Of a DNA stretch of 64,000 bases, positions 56,484 to 64,000 are shown piece by piece. Position 1 is the first letter of the stretch, and each line of letters starts with the position of its first letter. Origin of the DNA: Diphasiastrum complanatum (Eukaryota; Streptophyta; Lycopodiopsida; Lycopodiales; Lycopodiaceae); the NCBI GenBank assembly GCA_029204225.1, contig CM055102.1, forward strand, positions 48,454,870-48,518,869, given 5' to 3'. The notes beneath the pieces were generated by a model. That model made no database searches. It was not told the DNA's origin and was given only the letters and a program-made list of their open reading frames with translations. The position numbers and the translations under genes were made by a program.

Positions 56484-57266
56484 CTGTGAATGTACGATAT
56501 ATCGGACCTGTGCGATCCGAATATCAGAGATAACGATTAGTTTTGAGGAAAGACGCACAAGTGCGATATGGGGTGACACGTAGGCAGACGTATCGGACTT
56601 GTGCGCATGGAAGGCGGTAGGAGGAATTTCGATTGTGAAGGATGCGCACAAGTGCGATATGCGGAGCCTAAAAAAAAGTAAAAAAAATTCATCGAAGTTT
56701 GTGATTTTATATCGCGGTTCACACGTGCGAAAGTACGTCATGTCACATGTGTGGGAGTTGTATGGACAAATGCAAGAGTGACACGTGTCACCCTATCACA
56801 TCACATGTGTGGGATTTTTATGATCAAATGCGAGAGTGACACGTGTTGTTGATCAAACGAATGAACATGCGACACATGTCTAGGTGTCATTTCACACGTG
56901 TGTTGGTGTCACCTCACACGTGCCTGCGCCTATAGTCCAATTGAAAGTTGACACATGTCCTAAGTCCGTTGACCGCCACGCTCATTCCACGAACACAAAT
57001 AAATGCTCATCACACTCTCTCCTCCTCCTTCACAATCCTGCAAAAATTTAGTATAAATGGCACGAAAACCGATTTATTTTTTACCTTTTCCGTTCTCATA
57101 ATTCGCGGCATATCGCTCTTGTGCGCGCTCATTGCCTTCCATTTGCCTGCAACTATAGCGATATTCGGTATTTGCCTGTCGTACAGATCCCTCTTGTGCG
57201 CCATTTTGATAGTTAGTTTTGGTTCAGTTCTCCCTCGTGCACAAGTGCGATATTCACGTTACTGCC
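56484..57266. promoter_or_regulatory. Motif-dense intergenic segment of element C
   Basis: The 15-mer GCACAAGTGCGATAT occurs exactly at 56555, 56646 and 57239 and, with one or two changes, in reverse at 56503, 56590 and 57110. Between them lie many CACACGTGTG/CACATGTGTG-type palindromes (56715-56930). It separates divergent ORFs (H3-like on the left, reverse; 57267 ORF on the right, forward), so a bidirectional regulatory region or protein-binding array is plausible. Confidence 0.5.
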
Positions 57267-57401
57267 ATGGCCTCTTCCTCATCATCCTCACAAGATTCAA
57301 GCTTGAGTTTGTTTCTTTGTGAATTTGGGATTATTGAAAATCTAGACTATTTCCACAATCTATTCAGGCCATATCTACATGTTTTCACGACTGCACAATG
57401 A
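57267..57401 (+). CDS. Small ORF or first exon in element C
   Basis: ATG at 57267 in a good plant context (GCCATGGCC) opens 44 codons: MASSSSSSQDSSLSLFLCEF, then GIIENLDYFHNLFRPYLHVF. A Ser-rich start followed by a hydrophobic/aromatic stretch. It could be the first exon of a gene captured with the H3-like segment, but no further exon was found. Confidence 0.3.
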   Translation: MASSSSSSQDSSLSLFLCEFGIIENLDYFHNLFRPYLHVFTTAQ

Positions 57402-57447
57402 AATTCTAACGTATTTTATGACCATTATGTCAGATTCAGAAATATAC

Positions 57448-58294
57448 TTAGTAAGCATGTTTTTTCCATAGGTCCACTCCAGTACATGCATTATACTGAT
57501 CTTGTTCATTTAATATTGTGCCCAATGGCATTCCTTGTGAAGCATTGTCTTTAATATTCTGAGGAGCTACTAATGCAGATCTGCAAAAAAAAACAGATAG
57601 TAAAGAGAATATCACCATAGCTGAAATTAAATCCAAATGTCATTGAAAAACTTACAAAATTTAGAAAATGCTTACTTGAATGCACGGATCCTTCTATTTC
57701 GATAACCTCCTTTTGAAAGCATTTGAATATCCTTGCAACTTTGTTGCTTTCGCTTCTTACTTTCAGCCTTCTTCTTTGCCAAATCCACATCCTTCAATAA
57801 TTGTAAGTTTTCAATACGAATAGACTGTAAGACTGATTGCATTTGCTCTAGTTTCGATTTGATATTGATTGTTATCTTCTGTGATGATTCATTATTTTTT
57901 TTAAGTTGTTCATTTTCTTTTAACGTCTTTTGGAGATGACAATCTCTAATCTGACAATAAGAGGATATCTGAATTAACTCACCTTCTAAAAAGTGAACTT
58001 TATTCATATAAAGTTGTTTTCCATGGTTTTGCAATCTTTCACAATATCCTAGTAATCCACTATGCCCATTGCATATCTATGTAACTAAATGAGTTATTGA
58101 AGAGAATGTGTCAAAGTGCTTGGATCTTGTGGATATAATGTTCCATCTATCCATAAATCCAAGTTTTTTTTTCCTTCTGCCCTGTAACGAGAACAATCCT
58201 CAACATATATTTGAATTCCTTTGCCTCCTCTTCTCTGTAAAGGTGCCAAATCAATAGGGATATCCACACGTAAATGATATATTGTCATCATCAA
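57448..58294 (-). CDS. Coiled-coil protein gene in element C
   Basis: Reverse frames: an N-terminal part (IYHLRVDIPIDLAPLQRRGG, then KGIQIYVEDCSRYRAEGKKN), a break near 58108 where 7 bases present in B are missing, and a coiled coil (MQNHGKQLYMNKVHFLEGEL, LKENEQLKKNNESSQKITIN, DLAKKKAESKKRKQQSCKDI). An intron with GTAAGC donor (about 57674) and GCAG acceptor joins to the last exon SALVAPQNIKDNASQGMPLG...DLWKKHAY, with a stop at 57448. It may be the N-terminal half of the Ulp1-like gene, separated by the 1.5-kb H3-like segment, or an independent gene. Family unknown. Confidence 0.55.
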
Positions 58295-58818
58295 AAAAAT
58301 AATAGAGTAATCAGTTGCATCAAAGTACTATGACCAGATTCTATGAAGCAAAACAAAATACTCATCTTTGATTATATTATATACTATGTACAATCAATCC
58401 AATCTCCATGCTTGTATGCTTGATTCAAATTTGGAAATGCCTCTCATTTTTTCATTCCAATAGGTAGTTGGCGCTCATATTTCCATTCCATGGAAGGAAT
58501 GCATATGTAAACATTTTGCAATTTTTTCTAATTCAAATTTGGGGATGGCGGTCATATTCTAGATCCAGTGAAAATATTGCCCTTTCCGTAACCAATGGAG
58601 GGTTTTTTTTTGAATTTAGTCAAGTTATACTACGAACTGTTAACAGATCTTAATTGTGACTGTAGACACTGTGGTTAGATCATTGGGAGTTGGGGAGGCC
58701 TTGAAAGTGGTGTGGGCAAGCAAATAAACAATATTGTTTGTTTTTTATTTTGATATTTTTCTATATCCTACATGGCATTCCTTAAAGGGTCTTTTTGATA
58801 TTGAGAACTCCTCTAATG

Positions 58819-59430
58819 CTTTTTGAAGAGGAGCTTTTTGAGAATTGTATCAACTCCATGCTAAAATGAGAAGAGCCTCCACGAGTTAGATGCATCCATT
58901 GAGCTCCTTGATCATGATGGTTTTCTTGAGTGATGCCCCTATGATCATGCCCTTCCATTCATTGTGTGTGGTTGTGGATTGTAGAGTGGATTAGATTTGT
59001 TGCTTTCTTAGAGTGGATTAGTTTCTTTTCTTGTTGTGGATTAATGTAGGAACCAGCATTCAAGTAAACTAAACAGGTTGGATCTGTGGTGTAGTTCTTG
59101 CATATCTCTGTACAGTCCAATTCTTGATGTTCTTGGGATGTCCAAGAATCAAAAGGCTAGTTGGTTTCTTGATTCTTGGACTTCTAACATGCTGTAGATT
59201 AGTTTGGTTCTTGTTTTGCCAATTTATGCAAGTGTAGCTAAGTTTAGTGAAGTTTAGGATCTGATTTAGTTCGTTTTAAGAGTAGGTAGCTGTAGAATCT
59301 ACTGAATGTTCATTTGGGCTGTATGTTGATCTGAAAATGAATGTTCATGGCTTGCATCTATGTATGAATGTAAGTGTGTTCAAGAGAGAACGACCTTGAG
59401 TAGTCCTCTAATAGGCAGGACAAAAATATA
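58819..59430 (+). repeat. LTR-like block continued, plus dispersed repeat
   Basis: Continuation of the LTR-like sequence broken by element C (58819 to about 59060). It is followed by sequence related to 30360-30500 (TTCTTGATGTTCTTGGGATG, then TTTCTTGATTCTTGGACTTC). No coding sequence is recognised. Confidence 0.4.
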
Positions 59431-59769
59431 CTACAACGACAATCTGTTCTCTTCTGCCTGGATTGGTATTGTTAAATCAAGAATACATCTAACGAATGCC
59501 ATGAAGCCTGGTAACAGGCAGAATACCAAGCCGTTGAAGCTGTAAGCAAGAAGTAAAGAACGAATGGTAAATAACAAATCCTCTGGAGCATGGGATCTAT
59601 GAACATTTGGCACCGTTGCTACTTGAACACCAATGCATTCTACATCACGAAGAACCGCAACATAGGCCACACTCAGATCCCTACAAACAAACTCCAAATC
59701 TTTCAACACATCTGAATTTCTGCAACTGAACAGAGCCACAGAAATGGCTATCTCCTCGCCCACATCCAC
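59431..59769 (-). CDS. Unrecognised 112-aa reverse ORF
   Basis: Reads MDVGEEIAISVALFSCRNSD, then LEFVCRDLSVAYVAVLRDVE and LLLAYSFNGLVFCLLPGFMA. A hydrophobic C-terminal part could be membrane-associated. It lies next to the minisatellite and has no supporting neighbour; it may be chance or a degraded exon. Confidence 0.25.
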   Translation of the reverse strand: MDVGEEIAISVALFSCRNSDVLKDLEFVCRDLSVAYVAVLRDVECIGVQVATVPNVHRSHAPEDLLFTIRSLLLAYSFNGLVFCLLPGFMAFVRCILDLTIPIQAEENRLSL

Positions 59770-59864
59770 GGGCTATTAGAATCGCAAATCCATTGTTTGC
59801 CAACACACTAATAGACCTGGATTCCCTTTACTCAAGCTCACACTCCTCCCGTTTCCTCACGCTT

Positions 59865-60790
59865 CAAATATCAACCGGAGCTTAGCCTAGTCTCAACCGA
59901 AGGCCCAGCTTACATCTCAACCGAAGTGCTCGTTCAGATCTCAACCGACGCACTGCCTCCCATCTCAACCGGAGCCAATCTGTCAGATCTCAATTGATGC
60001 ACTGCCTCTCATCTCAACCGATGCCCCTCAGTGAGATCTCAACTGACACACGCTGTCAAATCTCAACCAACAGACAATATTAGATCTCAACCGATGTACT
60101 TTGTTGCCTCTCAACCGGAGCATAACGTTCACATCTCAATGGGAGACACTGTATCACATCTCAACCCACGAGATTCTATCCATTCTGGACAAACGGAGTT
60201 CCTCACCATCGCAACTGACCACACCCCATTGCACCATTCGCAACCATCGCACTCCATCAAAGGCCCAACCCTTCATCTGCATTGCCCCGCAACCATCGCC
60301 TTCAGTCGCAAACATCCGCACACAACCCACCGTCTACCTACATCCGCCTCATGCAGCAACAGACGCACTTGCACAGCCTTCAACTACTCTCAGACTGCAA
60401 CCCATCACAACTGCACCGCAACACATGCACCGCATTCCACCGCCATGACACTCTCAATCTCAATCGACGGTCATTGTCAAATCTCAACCGACGGACAGTA
60501 TCAGATCTCAACCGATGGTCACTGTCGAATCTCAACCGACGGACAGTATCAAATCTCAATCGACGGCCCTGTTTGAAATCTCGACCGATGATGCTCTGAA
60601 ATCTCAACCGACGGCCATTCTGTCAGATCTCGATAGACGACCCTCAGTTGGATTTCAACCGACAAACTCAATAAAATCTCAATCGACAACCATTCAATCA
60701 GATCTCAACCGACAACCTCAGTGAAATCTCAACCGATGGCCTTGTCTCAGACCTCAACCGATGGCCAGCTTCAAATCTCAACCGGCCCAG
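59865..60790. repeat. Degenerate minisatellite with TCTCAACCGA core
   Basis: The phrase (A/G)TCTCAACCGA(C/T)G, followed by ~15 variable bases, recurs roughly every 28-30 bp for most of ~930 bp, with a less regular gap around 60190-60440. The best array is 60440-60780 (AATCTCAACCGACGGACAGT). It creates a forward ORF (60031-60576) with a repeating Ile-Ser-Thr-Asp-Gly pattern, which is not counted as a gene. Confidence 0.85.
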
Positions 60791-62180
60791 ATCCACACTA
60801 AACCACAGAACTTTCCAACGATGATCAGAACTGACGAGCACAACCTACCTCAAATCCACAGCTTGCATCGACAATCTATCTGACGATCTATCTCTCTATT
60901 TGCAACGTTGTAACAAGAGCAACTACAGGAGTCTGCATCTGCATTGAACCATAACAACGACATTAAGTTGTAGCAAATGCTTTCAATTGTAGCCATCGCC
61001 AACAAACAGCACCGCAGCTTCATATTCACCGCAATCACACCACCTCCACCCTTGAACCGTGGAGAACGCATTCATAGATAGCCCACCTCCATTAACCCTT
61101 AAATCGCACTACACCGCAATCCATTGTCAACCCATCGCACACAACTCACCTAACTACCTCCGCATAGAACCACACCAATAGACCACGTCCATCCGTCATA
61201 ATCCGCATTCACCCATCTTCCTCACCTCTGCAACTAACCGCATATCATCGCATTAAACACACCTTCCACTTCCATCGCAATAGTCGCAAACAACTTTCCA
61301 CCTCCGTCACCCAGTGGACCATAGCGCCTGCATTCAACCACACTCATCCACACTGAACTTTACTTAGCTCGCATCTACACCGCATCCACTATTGCACCGT
61401 CACAGTCCACACTTGCCCCATTATGATTACACTCCCACCAAATCCGTCTTTGAGCCGCATACCACAGCAAATTCACCGCAAACAGACACGTTACAACCAC
61501 ATTCATCCACAATCACAACAAAATGCAATCACACAGTCCTACAACTACCCTTAGACTACGTCCATCCGTCATAAACCGCATTCACCCGTCTCCACCATAG
61601 TCACCGCACCAAATCGCAACAGATCGCAACGGACCGCAGATCACAACTGACTGCAACAGACCGCATATCACCATTGACCGCAATCACCCAGACCACCTTA
61701 TAATCCAATTCATCTGCACTACAACAAATTGCCTGTCAACTGCCAACACACAACCCTCAGACTAACTCCACCATTGTCCATAGACAATGCACACAACCGC
61801 AAACCTTATCTCAATTTACACTTGCATTGCATTACATCGCATTCTTCTGTTCTCCACCGCAAGCTACCACTTGCAATCTCCATTGAAAGGTTACCTCGTC
61901 GTCCCCCGCAAATGACCACCATCGCCCCACATTACGACAACACTTTCCCAACATCAACCCAAAACCAGACAGTCACCAATAGACCACGTCCATCCGTCAT
62001 AACCCGCATTCACCCGTCTCCACTACAATCCCCGCACCAAATCGCAACAGACCGCAATGGATCGCAGATCGCAACTGACCACAACACACCGCATATCACC
62101 ACTGACCGCAATCACCCGCAAATAACCGCAACCTACCGTAATTGTAAACCGCCTCTCGGTTCTGAATCTCTTGTTCACAG
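60791..62180. repeat. C-rich, G-poor region with long direct repeats
   Basis: The forward strand is strikingly poor in G and rich in C and A. A ~150-bp unit starting (A/T)CGTCCATCCGTCATAA(A/C)CCG and containing CACCAAATCGCAACAGA and CCGCATATCACCA(C/T)TGACCG occurs near 61557 and 61984. A shorter copy lies near 61188. ORFs here are low-complexity. No domain is recognised. Confidence 0.75.
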
Positions 62181-62521
62181 AGGTCCTTAGGACATAGTAC
62201 CTCAACCATACATGCATCTCACGCTATATCTTACAACATCTGCTATCAATGATGGTAGATTTTAGTGTCACCAACCTTGTCTTGTTTTGACAAGGGCGTG
62301 TTAAAGTAAATCACAGTACTCTACAGCACGGGAATACTGCAACTGTCAAGGTACATTCTTAATATTGATGAATGCAAGTTTTGTTCACTCTCTATACCAT
62401 TTGATTATTTCCTTGTTTCTCTTCACCTATTTTGTGTGATTTATTTTTGCATGAGAAATAGCTAAAACACAAGAGTCCTCTGTAGATCATCTCAAGAACA
62501 CATTTTTATTCATCTATCCAT
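62181..62521 (+). other. Unassigned sequence with a possible LTR start
   Basis: AAGGGCG followed by TGTTAAAGTAAATCACAG near 62302 could be a purine tract and LTR start, but no PBS or second LTR confirms it. No gene. Confidence 0.3.
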
Positions 62522-64000
62522 CTTCAGATTACCTTGTACAGCAGTTTAGAATTTTTGAGTAATATGAGAAGAACATCTCACGTTCGAGTTCATTCCTGAA
62601 TCTCATTGTCGTATTCATTTTTGAGTCAACCACAGCAAGATTGAAACAGATTTAGTTAAAATTTGTTCAATCTTTAGTTCAGTCGCATGTTCAATGTGTT
62701 TCAACTATGTGTTCCACATGCCGATCCAATCCTAAACATGAACAGTTACCAACAACAACACCCCCACCAACAGCTATTTTTTTTGGGGGGGGGAGTGGAT
62801 CTGCTTAGATCCACTGGAGCAGTTACGCTACCAGCAACAACATCAACAAGATTGACAGCCAAGGTCACAAGTCAAATATGATAAAGACAAGGCTAAGAAG
62901 ATAGATGGGTAATCCAAAGAGGCTCAATCAGAAGAAGTGCCCCAGTCATGACGAAGATCCTTTAGAAAGGGAAACACAAACATTGGAAAATTAGTCTCTT
63001 TCTTCAACATGCCTCTTGCCAAACTTCTGCGCCATTCTCATGCCTATCGTCCACACCATCTACCAATGTCGCCACCTCCGTCCTGACTTCCATCTGTTTG
63101 TTTATCATCATTTCACTGTTCTTTTGAGAAATCCCCAGTTTTTTGATAGTCTTACCGAAGCAGCTGATAGATCATTGCAAGTGTCTTGCGGAGACCAACT
63201 ACCACCTACAATGGTTGATCAGCCAAAGAAGATCTAAGAAGCAGGCGAAGCAACTAGAAGACATAAGAAGTCAAGCAAAGAAACTGAGGAGGAAAGGACA
63301 AAACTTAAGCAACAGATGAGTCAGATCGATCTTTATCAAAAGAAACTCTCTGGAGCAATGATAGTTGAATCCCCTCGTATGAAGCCCAAAGAGATCCAAA
63401 GTAATGGATCGAAAGAAAGAGCTGCAGAAAAAGAAAGATGAAGACAACGTGAACCTGCAAATAAAGTGAGCTCCTCACCTAGCAAGTGGTGGTTAAAGCT
63501 CAACATTGCAAGGGTCCAAGGCTACAACTATAGAAGCCTTCATCATGTTTCCTTACCATACCAAACCGTCCACCCAAATTTGTTCCTACCACCAATTTTT
63601 GATGAGTCCAGTCCCTTGAGACTGATAATCAAAGTTTGTGTAACCTGCAGATCAAAGTTTTTCCTTGAGACTGGAACTTCAACTAAGAGAAGAACAATGG
63701 AACACCCAGAAGCAAATGGAGAATACATACCTCCCAGAAGTTGGAATCTGCCAAGAATTCCAAGATGAAACCGTCAATGGCAGATACAAGTGATAAAAAG
63801 AGACATGTGGGAAGCACTCAAGCATACAAGTTGTGAAGCTGCTGGGAGCTCTCCAATTTTGAGAATGTCAACCACCTATAGCAATAAGACATTCTGATTA
63901 AATTGTGACAAGCAATTTTTTGATAAAGACTGGCAACAATAAACACTTGGTTTTATGCAAGCGAATGAGGATCTACGCTTTTCCAAGTGACGATCGAAGA
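62522..64000 (+). repeat. Dispersed repeat R, copy 2 (runs off the window)
   Basis: Homologous to 15672-16654 but with ~535 bp more between AAACTTAAGCAACAG (to 63315) and CTCCAATTTTGAGAATG (from 63851). The extra part has an open stretch (MSQIDLYQKKLSGAMIVESP then RMKPKEIQSNGSKERAAEKE), helical and charged, like the coiled N-terminus of a gag or structural protein, but not identified. It continues past the window end. Confidence 0.75.

Larger units (their letters stand above)
52868..58818. mobile_element. TIR element C (5.95 kb): P1, Ulp1-like protease, H3-like exon, coiled coil
   Basis: The terminal 35 bp are perfect inverted repeats beginning CATTAGAGGAGTTCTCAATA and ending AAAAAGACCCTTT. 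The same ends occur in elements B and A. No direct target duplication is seen (left flank GACTCCT, right flank CTTTTTG). Cargo: P1 gene forward (53191-54700); reverse strand, an Ulp1-like protease gene (about 54900-55890), an H3-like exon (56322-56483) and a coiled-coil gene (57448-58294). No transposase motif known to me was found. The size, TIRs and MITE derivative indicate a DNA transposon moved by a protein not recognised here, possibly P1. Confidence 0.9.

Noticed and set aside
52868-58818. Polinton/Maverick or integrated large-DNA-virus origin for element C
   Set aside because: A cysteine protease and a histone-like exon might suggest this, but the protease motif is Ulp1-like, and there is no DNA polymerase, integrase, ATPase or capsid gene.
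60031-60576. 181-codon forward ORF with repeated ISTDG units
   Set aside because: It is the translation of a degenerate minisatellite; the frame opens because the unit lacks stops, and no domain or neighbour supports a gene.

Overview
The window is nuclear DNA from a land plant with a large, repeat-rich genome. The evidence is GT-AG introns, a four-exon early-nodulin-93 (ENOD93)-like gene, and many nested, decaying Ty1/copia and Ty3/gypsy retrotransposons whose primer-binding sites match plant initiator tRNA-Met. A gymnosperm would fit, but the sequence alone does not settle the lineage. I saw no convincing rRNA, tRNA, CRISPR or organelle/bacterial gene.

Layout: 1-4.3 kb is non-coding, with a 175-bp TC microsatellite, one unrecognised reverse ORF and degenerate ~550/190-bp direct repeats. 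4.3-20.3 kb is a retrotransposon graveyard. It holds a reverse copia remnant, gypsy integrase pieces, a copia-derived element with odd ORFs (9.3-11.7 kb), a gypsy fragment cut by the 5' half of another copia (11.7-15.7 kb), a dispersed repeat, and an LTR element with an atypical 335-aa ORF (16.7-20.3 kb). 20.8-21.2 kb is a 377-bp MITE. 24.2-30.0 kb is a copia copy split by a second copia with non-TG/CA ends and a CCAAC target duplication. 30.5-37.0 kb is a copia whose LTR-gag half is inverted relative to its pol-LTR half; the ATGGA target duplication confirms one insertion. 39.1-43.4 kb is the ENOD93-like host gene, whose second intron holds a copia fragment. 44.6-59 kb is a copia fragment and an LTR-like sequence, each interrupted by a large terminal-inverted-repeat (TIR) element. 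59.8-62.2 kb is a minisatellite followed by C-rich, G-poor repeats. 62.5-64 kb is a second copy of the 15.7-kb repeat.

The most interesting system is a TIR family with three members here: A (377 bp, 20835-21211), B (3.8 kb, 47690-51492) and C (5.95 kb, 52868-58818). They share a ~35-bp TIR beginning CATTAGAGGAGTT and show no obvious target-site duplication. C carries a three-exon forward gene for a protein I cannot assign (P1, also present in B). On the reverse strand C carries a multi-exon Ulp1/C48-like cysteine-protease gene, a coiled-coil gene, and an exon that is clearly histone H3/CENH3-like. P1 is the best candidate for the mobility protein because it is shared by both large copies, but no known transposase motif was seen in it. 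A is a miniature non-autonomous derivative.
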